Shown: positions 42,590-50,471 of the stretch, piece after piece | Layout: each line of letters opens with the position of its first letter | Numbering within the stretch: the first letter of the stretch is position 1 | Assembly (NCBI GenBank): GCA_035999765.1 | Contig: CP108521.1 | Span: 1,426,001-1,490,000 of the forward strand | From: Streptomyces sp. NBC_01231 | GTDB lineage: Bacteria; Actinomycetota; Actinomycetes; Streptomycetales; Streptomycetaceae | Length of the DNA: 64,000 nt | Direction: 5' to 3' | Notes under the pieces: model-generated | Databases searched by the model: none | Told to the model about the DNA's origin: nothing | The model's input: the letters and a program-made list of their open reading frames with translations, nothing else | Translations under genes and position numbers: made by a program

Positions 42590-44092
42590 ATGCCGATGGT
42601 TGTCGGCGTCGTTGCGGGAGCGGTGGTTCTCGCCGTTCTCGTTCTGATCGGTCTGTTCAAGATGATGTGGCGGGTCGCCGAACCCAACGAGGCTCTGATC
42701 ATCTCCGGGTCCAAGCACCGCACGGAGGGCCTCGAGGAGGGCATGGGGTTCCGCATCGTCACCGGGCGCGGCACGCTGGTGCTGCCCGGTGTCCAGGCGG
42801 TGCGCAAGCTCTCACTCGACCTGAACGAGACCGAACTGCATGTGGACTGCGTGACCCACCAGGGCATTCCGCTCAAGGTGCGGGGCGTGGTCATCTTCAA
42901 GGTGGGCGACGACTTCGTGTCGATCGCCAACGCGGGCCGTCGTTTCCTCGACCAGCAGAAGCTGATGGCGGAGCGGGTGCACAACGTCTTCGCCGGTCAT
43001 CTGCGGTCCATCGTGGGCGGGTTGACGGTCGAGGACATGATCCGCGACCGGGAGAAGCTCACCGGGCAGACCCGGGCCGCCTGCGGCACGGAGATGGAGA
43101 AGCTGGGCCTGATCGTGGACTCGTTGCAGATCCACGAGATCGAGGACCCGACCGGGTACATCCGGAACCTGGCGATGCCGCACGCCGCGGCCGTGCAGCG
43201 GGACGCGCGGATCGCGCAGGCGGAGGCGAACCGGCTGGCCACCGAGGCCGAGCAGCAGTCGTTCGCCCGGATGGCGCAGGCCACCCGGGACAGCGAGATC
43301 CTGCAGGCCGGCTATCAGGCCGAGCGCGACAAGGCGGGCGCCAAGGCCCGCCAGGCCGGGCCGCTCGCCGACGCCGCCGCCCGGCAGGAGGTCGTCGTAC
43401 AGGAGACCCGGGTCGCCGAGCTGGAAGCGCAACGGCGTGAGCAGCAGCTCCAGGCGGACGTCCGCAAGCCCGCGGACGCGAAGGCCTACGAGAAGCGCAC
43501 CCTGGCCGAGGCCGAGCGCGACGCGCGGATCTCGGGAGCCGAGGCGAAGGCGAAGGAGACGGAGTTGGCCGCCGCGGCCGAGGCGACCCGGGTCAAGACG
43601 GCGGCGGGTGCCGAGGCCGAGGCGACGAAGGCCAGGGGTGTGGCCACGGCGGCGTCGACACGGGCCACCGGTGAGGCCGAGGCCGCCGCGGCGCAGGCCA
43701 AGGGTCTCGCGGAGGCCGAGGCGACCAAGGCCCAGGGTCTCGCCGAGGCGGAGACCATCAAGGCGCGGGCCGCCGCTCTCGCGGAGAACCAGGAGGCGGT
43801 CGTCGCCCAGCAACTCGCCAAGAACTGGCCGGAGATCGTGAAGGCCGGCGCGTCCGCGTTCGGCAGCGTGGACAACATGGTGGTGCTCAACGGCGCCGAC
43901 GGTATGGCGGACATGCTCGCCAAGGCGCTCACCATGGGCGGTACGGGGCTTGGTCTGGCCCGTCAGCTGCTGTCCTCGATGAACCAGAACGGGCAGACCA
44001 CGAACGGGACTTCGTCCCTCAACGGGGTCGTGCCGCCTCCGGTGCAGACGGTTCCGGTGCAGAAGGTCCCGGTGGAGAAGGACGCAGGGTGA
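42590..44092 (+). CDS. Flotillin (SPFH domain) protein
   Basis: A 500-residue flotillin. One N-terminal membrane helix (VVGVVAGAVVLAVLVLIGLF) is followed by the SPFH domain (RVAEPNEALIISGSKHRTEGLEEGMGFRIVTGRG to about residue 200). A long Ala/Glu/Lys/Arg heptad coiled coil with many EAEA/AEAEATKA repeats spans roughly 200-410, then a hydrophobic stretch and a Pro/Val-rich tail with the repeat VQTVPVQKVPVEK. It scaffolds membrane microdomains and oligomerises through the coiled coil. The start is ATG 42590 with AAAGGGGG. Confidence 0.94.
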   Translation: MPMVVGVVAGAVVLAVLVLIGLFKMMWRVAEPNEALIISGSKHRTEGLEEGMGFRIVTGRGTLVLPGVQAVRKLSLDLNETELHVDCVTHQGIPLKVRGVVIFKVGDDFVSIANAGRRFLDQQKLMAERVHNVFAGHLRSIVGGLTVEDMIRDREKLTGQTRAACGTEMEKLGLIVDSLQIHEIEDPTGYIRNLAMPHAAAVQRDARIAQAEANRLATEAEQQSFARMAQATRDSEILQAGYQAERDKAGAKARQAGPLADAAARQEVVVQETRVAELEAQRREQQLQADVRKPADAKAYEKRTLAEAERDARISGAEAKAKETELAAAAEATRVKTAAGAEAEATKARGVATAASTRATGEAEAAAAQAKGLAEAEATKAQGLAEAETIKARAAALAENQEAVVAQQLAKNWPEIVKAGASAFGSVDNMVVLNGADGMADMLAKALTMGGTGLGLARQLLSSMNQNGQTTNGTSSLNGVVPPPVQTVPVQKVPVEKDAG

Positions 44093-44216
44093 CAGTCGGG
44101 GCGTGACAGGCGGAAGGGCGACGGCCGGGCAGTGACCGGACCGGAGGTGCCGGCGGAGGGCGAGGGGCGAGGGGCGAGTGAGACTGGTCCGGGGGCCTGG
44201 CTCTAACGTTGCCTCC

Positions 44217-44663
44217 GTGACTGCGTCTACCGATGAGAACGTCCCCGGCCGGTTCGGCCCCACCGCCACCGTCGAGGCCGACCCCCGCGAGGTGGGCCGG
44301 GTGCGCACGGAGTACTCGCCCGCGCACGACGGGGACCCGGATCCCGGCGAGATCGTCTGGACCTGGGTCCCCTTCGAGGAGAACGACGGCCGGGGCAAGG
44401 ACCGCCCCGTCCTCGTCGTCGCCCGCGAACCCGGCGGCACCGTCCTCGCCGTTCAGCTGTCGAGCAAGCGGCACGACGGGGACCGCGAGTGGGTGCCGAT
44501 CGGCAGCGGTCCCTGGGACCGGTCGGGGCGGGACTCGTGGGTCGCCGTGGACCGGGTCCTGCGGCTGCACGAGGACGGCATGCGCCGTGAGGCGTGCGCC
44601 CTGGACCGGATGCGGTTCAACCTGGTCCGCCACCGGCTCGGGGAACGCTACGGCTGGAGCTGA
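44217..44663 (+). CDS. PemK/MazF family protein (toxin-like)
   Basis: A 148-residue protein with a PemK/MazF-like SH3 barrel: PGEIVWTWVPFEENDGRGKDRPVLVVARE, then LAVQLSSKRHDGDREWVPIGSG and a C-terminal Arg-rich helix. MazF-type members are mRNA endonucleases. No antitoxin gene precedes it; the 45-residue N-terminal extension (residues 1-45) is unusual and might mask activity, or the protein may not be a toxin. The start is GTG 44217. It is convergent with the PARG gene. Confidence 0.82.
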   Translation: MTASTDENVPGRFGPTATVEADPREVGRVRTEYSPAHDGDPDPGEIVWTWVPFEENDGRGKDRPVLVVAREPGGTVLAVQLSSKRHDGDREWVPIGSGPWDRSGRDSWVAVDRVLRLHEDGMRREACALDRMRFNLVRHRLGERYGWS

Positions 44664-44801
44664 CGGGGCCGACGCGCGCGTCCCGGCGCCGCTCCCCCGG
44701 CCGTGGCCACCTCGACCACGCCCACCGGGTGTCAGGGCACCGGCCGCAGCTCACGCCCCGGACCAGCACCGGCACCCCGTTCCGGCCCGCCGGCATCACC
44801 T

Positions 44802-45626
44802 CTATGGCCGAAGCCCACGCTCCGGAAACGCCCGTACGAACGCCTCTCGCACCACCGCGCCCTGCGTGCGGTCGAGGACGCCGAACACCACATGCTCGAA
44901 GACCCCTGCGAACCGGCCGCCGGGGCCGAGCAGAGTCCGGAAGGCGCCCGCGACCCGCGCCGGGTCGTTGCGGAACACGCCGCAGCCCCACGCACCCAGC
45001 ACCAGTCGTCGGTAGCCGTGCGCGGCGGCGGTCTCCAGCACCCGTTCGGCCCGGACCGCGAGGGCCCTTGGCAGCTCGGCTGCCCGCTCCGGTGCCGTCC
45101 GCAGCACCACGCCCGCGTTCGGCGCGGCCGCCGTCAGGAAACCGGCGGTGTACGGCTCGTCGAGGAGACGACCTCGGTCGTCACGGAAGACGGGCACGGC
45201 CGGCGCGTGGATGACCCGGTCCGTGTAGAACGGGTCGCGGTGGGCGCGGTGATGGTCGTAGAACTCCCGGACCCCGACCAGGCAGGCGTACAGCGCCGAG
45301 GCCCGGCACAGGGCCTCCTCCTGGGCCTGGGCACCGTTGCGGAACCCGCCGCCGGGGTTCCGGGCGGAGGCGAAGTTCAGCACGGCCACAGGTCCGGCGA
45401 TCCGGCGGGCCGCTTCCAGGCTGCTCTCGCCGGTGACCTCGACCAACGTGTCGGCCGACGGGAGTGACGGCACCGCAACCGGCCCCGGCCCGTGCATCCG
45501 CGTGGCGTCGCGGGCGGTGTCGACGGCCGCGGCCATGCACACCTCGTGCCCGGCCGGCGCGCGGTAGGCCCCCGCCGCCACGATCTGCTCGGTCTCCCGC
45601 GCGATGCCGCGCAGCCGCGCGCTCAT
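44802..45626 (-). CDS. Bacterial poly(ADP-ribose) glycohydrolase-like macrodomain protein (TIGR02452)
   Basis: A 274-residue macrodomain protein of the bacterial PARG type (DUF2263/TIGR02452). The PARG signature GGG-X7-QEE is intact: Gly92-94 and QEE102-104 in NPGGGFRNGAQAQEEALCR. Also present are VIHAPAVPVFRDD and LGAWGCGVFRNDP. It should hydrolyse ribose-ribose bonds of poly(ADP-ribose) or remove ADP-ribose in the cytosol. The start is ATG 45626. It is divergent from the ergothioneine operon. Confidence 0.9.
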   Translation of the reverse strand: MSARLRGIARETEQIVAAGAYRAPAGHEVCMAAAVDTARDATRMHGPGPVAVPSLPSADTLVEVTGESSLEAARRIAGPVAVLNFASARNPGGGFRNGAQAQEEALCRASALYACLVGVREFYDHHRAHRDPFYTDRVIHAPAVPVFRDDRGRLLDEPYTAGFLTAAAPNAGVVLRTAPERAAELPRALAVRAERVLETAAAHGYRRLVLGAWGCGVFRNDPARVAGAFRTLLGPGGRFAGVFEHVVFGVLDRTQGAVVREAFVRAFPERGLRP

Positions 45627-45930
45627 GGCGCCACCCCCGTGCGCGCCATGACCGCGTGCCGCGCGGCCTCCCCCGGCCCGGTCTCCCCCGTCGTGCCCAT
45701 GCAGGCATCGTGAGCGATTCTGGTCATGCGGTGCAATGAGTTTTCCCGGCCCCGGGCCAATCCGGAAAACTCCTCGACAACATCCCGGAAACGGAGATCA
45801 CCGGCCACGAGGACGACGATTTGCCCCCTTGTGCTGATCGGCGCGAGGGTCTTGGGTAGTACGGTTGATGTCGGCCCGGCCCATCAGAAACCGGGTCGGC
45901 GGCATGGTGGAATCTCAGGAGGATCCCGAC
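45627..45930. promoter_or_regulatory. PARG/egtA divergent promoter region with 9-bp inverted repeat
   Basis: In this 304-bp gap GAGTTTTCC (45738-45746) and GGAAAACTC (45764-45772) form a perfect inverted repeat separated by 17 bp, in a locally AT-rich patch. This could be a dimeric operator for either gene, or an RNA hairpin. TAGTAC around 45855 is a weak -10 candidate for egtA. Confidence 0.45.
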
Positions 45931-47268
45931 ATGTCCGATTCGATAGGTGACTGTACGGAGGCCCGTACGGCAGTCACGGAACCCGAGGTGGAGGCCCTGG
46001 TCAGGGGCATCTGCTTCAAGACCGGCCCGCCCCGCACCGTCGGGGTCGAGGTGGAATGGCTCGTCCAGGAACTGTGCGACCCGCAGCTCCCCGTCACACC
46101 CGAACGACTCGAAGCGGCCTATGCCGCAGCACGTACCGTGCCCCTGATGTCGGCGCTCACCGTGGAGCCCGGCGGCCAGCTGGAACTGAGCTCGCCGCCC
46201 GCCGCCTCCCTGATGGAGTGCATCGGTACCGTCTCCGCCGACCTGGCCGCCGTTCGCGCGGCCCTGGCCGCCGAGGGTCTCGGTCTCCTCGGCGTCGGCC
46301 AGGATCCCTGGCACCCTCCCCGCCGGTTCCTGCGCGAACCGCGCTATGACGCCATGGAGGCCTGTCTCGACCGCACCGGCCCGGCCGGCCGCGCCATGAT
46401 GTGCACCTCGGCCTCCGTCCAGGTGTGCCTGGACGCCGGGTACGAGGAGCCGGGCCCGCTGGGGCTCGGGCGGCGCTGGTGGCTGGCACACCAGCTGGGC
46501 GCGGTGCTGGTGGCCGCGTTCGCCAACTCCCCCCTGGCCGGATCCGAGCCCACCGGTTGGCTCTCGACCCGGCAGCTGCTGTGGATGGAGATCGGCGCCG
46601 GCCGCGCGGGCGCGCCCACCCTGGACACGGACCCGCGGACGGCCTGGACCCGGCACGTCCTGGACGCCCCGGTGATGTGCGTACGACAGGACGGCGGCCC
46701 GTGGGCCGTGCCCCAGGGCCTGACGTTCCGGGAGTGGACCCACTCGCGGGAGCCGAGGCCGCCGACCCGGGAGGACCTCGACTATCACGTCACGACGCTG
46801 TTCCCGCCGATCAGGCCGCGCGGTCACCTGGAACTGCGCATGATCGACGCGCAGCCCGGGGACGACGGGTGGATCGTGCCGCTCGCCGTCACGACGGCCC
46901 TGTTCGACGACCCGGAGGCCGCCGAGACCGTCTACCGGATCGTGAAGCCGCTGGCCGAGCGGGGCGGGTCGCTGCCCGCGCCGCACAACCCGCTGTGGAT
47001 CGACGCGGCCCGGCAGGGTCTGAGAGACCCGGAGCTGCACGAGGCGGCGGTGGCGTGCTTCGCGGCGGCCCTGGGGGCCCTGCCCCGGCTCGGCGCCACC
47101 CGCGAGGTGACAAACGCCGTCGCGGCCTACCGGGACCGCCATGTCGTCCCGGGCCGCTGCCCCGCCGAAGACCTGCTCGACAGCCTGCGCGGCACCGACC
47201 TCTCCGGATCCCGGCTTCCCTCGGCCGGAGAGATCCCCACCGCTCACGGGAAGGACATCCGCACATGA
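45931..47268 (+). CDS. egtA: Ergothioneine biosynthesis glutamate-cysteine ligase EgtA
   Basis: A 445-residue GCS2-family ligase making gamma-glutamylcysteine from Glu, Cys and ATP. It has VGVEVEWLVQELCDPQLPV (Mg/ATP-binding Glu residues), LTVEPGGQLELSSPP and RGHLELRMIDAQPGDDGW. It heads egtABCD; EgtA supplies the thiol donor for EgtB. ATG 45931 follows a strong AGGAGG. Its stop overlaps egtB by ATGA. Confidence 0.96.
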   Translation: MSDSIGDCTEARTAVTEPEVEALVRGICFKTGPPRTVGVEVEWLVQELCDPQLPVTPERLEAAYAAARTVPLMSALTVEPGGQLELSSPPAASLMECIGTVSADLAAVRAALAAEGLGLLGVGQDPWHPPRRFLREPRYDAMEACLDRTGPAGRAMMCTSASVQVCLDAGYEEPGPLGLGRRWWLAHQLGAVLVAAFANSPLAGSEPTGWLSTRQLLWMEIGAGRAGAPTLDTDPRTAWTRHVLDAPVMCVRQDGGPWAVPQGLTFREWTHSREPRPPTREDLDYHVTTLFPPIRPRGHLELRMIDAQPGDDGWIVPLAVTTALFDDPEAAETVYRIVKPLAERGGSLPAPHNPLWIDAARQGLRDPELHEAAVACFAAALGALPRLGATREVTNAVAAYRDRHVVPGRCPAEDLLDSLRGTDLSGSRLPSAGEIPTAHGKDIRT

Positions 47269-48611
47269 CCGACGCCGCCATCGACACCGATGCCGCCGCC
47301 GCTTCCGTTCTCGATGCCGAGGCGTTCCGCGACCGGGCGCTGAACACCCTCGTCACCGCGAGGGACCGCACCACGCTCCTCACCAGCTGCGTGGAGGGGC
47401 CCGACCTGACCGCCCAGCACTCGCCTCTCATGTCGCCGCTCGTGTGGGACCTCGCCCACATCGGCAACCAGGAGGAGCAGTGGCTGCTGCGGACCGTCGC
47501 GGGACAGGAGGCGATACGGCCCGAGATCGACAGCATCTACGACGCCTTCGAGCACCCGCGTTCCGAACGCCCCACCCTGCCCCTGCTGGCGCCCGCCGAG
47601 GCCCGCGGCTACGCGGCGGACGTCCGCGGCCGGGTGCTGGAGGTGCTGGAGCGCGCCGCGTTCCACGGCACTCGGCTGACGGAGGCCGGCTTCGCCTTCG
47701 GGATGATCGCGCAGCACGAACAGCAGCACGACGAGACGATGCTGATCACCCATCAGCTCCGCAAGGGCCCGCAGGCCCTGACCGCCCCCGACCCGGACCC
47801 GGTACCGCTGTTCACCGGTCCGGCCGAAGTCCTCGTCCCCGGCGGCCCGTTCACGATGGGCACCTCGACCGAGCCGTGGGCCCTGGACAACGAACGCCCC
47901 GCGCACCGGCGTGAGGTGGCGCCGTTCCACATCGACACCACACCGGTGACCAACGCCGCGTACCAGGCGTTCATCGAGGACGGCGGCTACGACGACGAGC
48001 GCTGGTGGGAACCGGTGGGCTGGGCGCACATCCGCCGGAACTCCATCCACGCCCCGCTGTACTGGCACCGGGACGGAAAGCAGTGGCTGCGGCGCCGCTT
48101 CGGTGTCACCGAGGTCGTGCCGCCCGACGAGCCGGTGCTGCACGTGTGCTGGTACGAGGCCGACGCGTACGCCCGCTGGGCCGGGCGCCGGCTGCCCACC
48201 GAGGCCGAGTGGGAGAAGGCGGCCCGTCACGACCCCGCCGGCGACCGTTCGGCCCGCTACCCATGGGGCGACGCCGACCCGGCGCCCGAGCACGCCAACC
48301 TGGGACAGCGGCATCTGCGTCCGGCTCCGGCCGGGAGCTATCCGGAGGGCGAATCCCCCCTCGGTGTGCGGCAGTTGATCGGTGACGTGTGGGAGTGGAC
48401 GTCGAGCGACTTCCTGCCGTATCCGGGGTTCCAGGCGTTTCCGTACAAGGAGTACTCGGAGGTCTTCTTCGGCCCGGACCACAAGGTGCTGCGCGGCGGT
48501 TCGTTCGCCGTGGACGCGGTGGCCTGCCGGGGAACGTTCCGCAACTGGGACTATCCGATCCGGCGGCAGATCTTCTCCGGGTTCCGCACCGCCCGCTCCG
48601 GGGCCGTCTGA
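47265..48611 (+). CDS. egtB: Hercynylcysteine sulfoxide synthase EgtB
   Basis: A 448-residue non-haem iron enzyme that joins gamma-glutamylcysteine to hercynine with O2. The N-terminal DinB-like domain supplies the iron ligands His65 (WDLAHIGNQEEQW) and His151/His155 (AQHEQQHDETM). The C-terminal FGE-fold domain contains PGGPFTMGTS, RLPTEAEWEKAARH, GDVWEWTSSDFLPYPGF and VLRGGSFAVD. Spacing of ligands matches characterised EgtB. It overlaps egtA by 4 bp and egtC by 1 bp. Confidence 0.97.
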   Translation: MTDAAIDTDAAAASVLDAEAFRDRALNTLVTARDRTTLLTSCVEGPDLTAQHSPLMSPLVWDLAHIGNQEEQWLLRTVAGQEAIRPEIDSIYDAFEHPRSERPTLPLLAPAEARGYAADVRGRVLEVLERAAFHGTRLTEAGFAFGMIAQHEQQHDETMLITHQLRKGPQALTAPDPDPVPLFTGPAEVLVPGGPFTMGTSTEPWALDNERPAHRREVAPFHIDTTPVTNAAYQAFIEDGGYDDERWWEPVGWAHIRRNSIHAPLYWHRDGKQWLRRRFGVTEVVPPDEPVLHVCWYEADAYARWAGRRLPTEAEWEKAARHDPAGDRSARYPWGDADPAPEHANLGQRHLRPAPAGSYPEGESPLGVRQLIGDVWEWTSSDFLPYPGFQAFPYKEYSEVFFGPDHKVLRGGSFAVDAVACRGTFRNWDYPIRRQIFSGFRTARSGAV

Positions 48612-49438
48612 TGTGCCGTCACCTGGCCTGGCTGGGCCCGCCGGAACCGGTCGGTCACGTCCTGATCGATCCGAGGCACAGTCTGTACCGGCAGTCGTGG
48701 GCGCCCCGGCGGCAGCGGTACGGGACGGTCAACGCCGATGGTTTCGGCGTCGGTTGGTACGCCGACGGCGATCCCGTGCCGGCCCGCTACCGCCGCGCCG
48801 GGCCCATCTGGGCGGACCAGTCGCTCGCCGACCTGGCCCGGGTCGTGCGCTCGGGGGCGGTGCTCGCGGCCGTACGGGACGCGACCCTGGCGGGCGCGGA
48901 CGCGGAGGCCGCGGCGGCGCCGTTCGCCGCGGGGCCCTGGCTGTTCAGCCACAACGGCGCGGTCGCCGGCTGGCCGGGTTCGCTGGCGCCACTCGTGGCG
49001 AGCCTGCCCCCCGCCGAGGTGCTGTCGCTGGAGGCGCGCAACGACTCCGCGTTCGTGTGGGCCCTGGCCCTCGCTCGTCTGCGAGGCGGCGACACGGAGG
49101 GCCAGGCCCTCGCCGACACGGTCCTGGAGGTCGCCGCGGCGGCCCCCGCCTCCCGGCTCAACCTGTTGCTGACCAACGGGGAGACGATCACCGCGACCGC
49201 CTGGGGCGACACCCTGTGGTACCTCTCCGAGCCCGGCCGTCGCACCGTCGTGGCCTCCGAACCGTACGACGACGACCCGCACTGGCGGGAGGTCCCCGAC
49301 CGCACCCTGCTCGCGGCGAGCCGCACGGAGGTGCTGCTCACCCCGCTCAAGAACCCGGGCGACGACCTGGCGCCCTCCCCCACTCCCGGCCCCGCCCGGA
49401 CGGGGGAATCCCCATCCCCGAAGGAGCCCAGCACGTGA
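48611..49438 (+). CDS. egtC: Gamma-glutamyl-hercynylcysteine sulfoxide hydrolase EgtC
   Basis: A 275-residue Ntn-type class II amidohydrolase. After Met removal Cys2 (MCRHLAWLG) is the nucleophile; NADGFGVGWYADG and WLFSHNGAVAGW are the amidotransferase-fold signatures. It removes glutamate from the EgtB product. The Pro/Ser-rich last 30 residues look unstructured. ATG 48611 shares its A with the egtB stop (TGATG). Confidence 0.96.
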   Translation: MCRHLAWLGPPEPVGHVLIDPRHSLYRQSWAPRRQRYGTVNADGFGVGWYADGDPVPARYRRAGPIWADQSLADLARVVRSGAVLAAVRDATLAGADAEAAAAPFAAGPWLFSHNGAVAGWPGSLAPLVASLPPAEVLSLEARNDSAFVWALALARLRGGDTEGQALADTVLEVAAAAPASRLNLLLTNGETITATAWGDTLWYLSEPGRRTVVASEPYDDDPHWREVPDRTLLAASRTEVLLTPLKNPGDDLAPSPTPGPARTGESPSPKEPST

Positions 49439-50397
49439 GTCCGTTCCTTCTCACCCGCACCCTGCCCGAGGACGCCACCGAGGCCGCCCTGCGCGCCGAC
49501 GTCCTCCGGGGCCTGACCGACTCCCCCAAGGCACTGCCGCCCAAGTGGTTCTACGACGCCCACGGCAGCGACCTGTTCGAGCAGATCACCGAGCTGCCCG
49601 AGTACTACCCGACGCGCGCCGAACGGGAGATCCTGATCGCCCGCTCCGGCGAGATCGCGGCGGCGACCGGCGCCCGCACCCTGGTCGAACTGGGATCGGG
49701 CTCCTCGGACAAGACGCGGCATCTGATCGAAGCGCTCACGGACCTGCACACGTACGTCCCCGTCGACGTCAGTGAGAGCGCGCTCACCCAGGCCGGGCAC
49801 GCGCTCATCGCCGAGCGCCCCGCTCTGCACGTCCACGCGCTCATCGCCGACTTCACCGCGCGGCTGGCCCTGCCCGAGACCCCGGGTCCCCGACTGGTGG
49901 CCTTCCTCGGCGGCACGATCGGCAATCTGCTGCCGGCCGAGCGGGCCGCGTTCCTGTCCTCCGTCCGCGCGCTGCTCTCCCCGGGGGATGCCCTGTTGCT
50001 CGGCACGGACCTGGTCAAGGACGAGCAGGTTCTGGTGCGGGCGTACGACGACGCGGCCGGGGTGACGGCCGCGTTCAACAAGAACGTCCTGACCGTCGTC
50101 AATCGCGAGCTGGGCGCCGACTTCGATGCCGGGGCCTTCGACCATGTGGCCCTGTGGGACGCCGAGAACGACTGGATCGAGATGCGGCTGCGGTCCCGAA
50201 CGGCCCAGACGGTGAAGGTCCCCGCGCTCGATCTCGCCGTCGACTTCGCGGACGGCGAGGAACTGCGCACGGAGATCTCGGCGAAGTTCCGGGAGGGCGG
50301 AGTCCGCACCGAACTGGCCCGATCCGGGCTGGAGTTGACGCACTGGTGGACCGACCGGGAGGGCCGTTTCGCGCTGTCCCTGAGCGTGGCGCGCTGA
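49435..50397 (+). CDS. egtD: L-histidine N-alpha-methyltransferase EgtD
   Basis: A 320-residue SAM-dependent methyltransferase that trimethylates histidine to hercynine, chemically the first committed step though encoded last. It has PPKWFYDAHGSDLFEQITELPEYYPTR-type substrate residues, SAM motif VELGSGSSDKTRHLI, and LVAFLGGTIGNLLPAER. GTG 49435 overlaps the egtC stop and has AAGGAG upstream. No egtE lyase gene follows; the C-S lyase must be encoded elsewhere. Confidence 0.97.
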   Translation: MSPFLLTRTLPEDATEAALRADVLRGLTDSPKALPPKWFYDAHGSDLFEQITELPEYYPTRAEREILIARSGEIAAATGARTLVELGSGSSDKTRHLIEALTDLHTYVPVDVSESALTQAGHALIAERPALHVHALIADFTARLALPETPGPRLVAFLGGTIGNLLPAERAAFLSSVRALLSPGDALLLGTDLVKDEQVLVRAYDDAAGVTAAFNKNVLTVVNRELGADFDAGAFDHVALWDAENDWIEMRLRSRTAQTVKVPALDLAVDFADGEELRTEISAKFREGGVRTELARSGLELTHWWTDREGRFALSLSVAR

Positions 50398-50413
50398 TCG
50401 CGGGGCTCACCGC

Positions 50414-50450
50414 GGGCCGGCGTCCGGCACCTCCGTGCCGACGCCGGCCC
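50414..50450. terminator. Terminator after egtD
   Basis: GGGCCGGCGTCCGGCAC (50414-50430) pairs with GTGCCGACGCCGGCCC (50435-50450), a 16-bp stem with one bulged base and a CTCC loop. It lies between convergent egtD and the beta-helix gene. Confidence 0.75.
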
Positions 50451-50471
50451 TGGTGAGTTCCTGCTGTGCGA

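Noticed and set aside
43200..43800. Repeat array in the flotillin gene
   Set aside because: The repeated GCCGAGGCC-type DNA is explained by the Ala/Glu heptad coiled coil of the protein, not by a separate DNA repeat.
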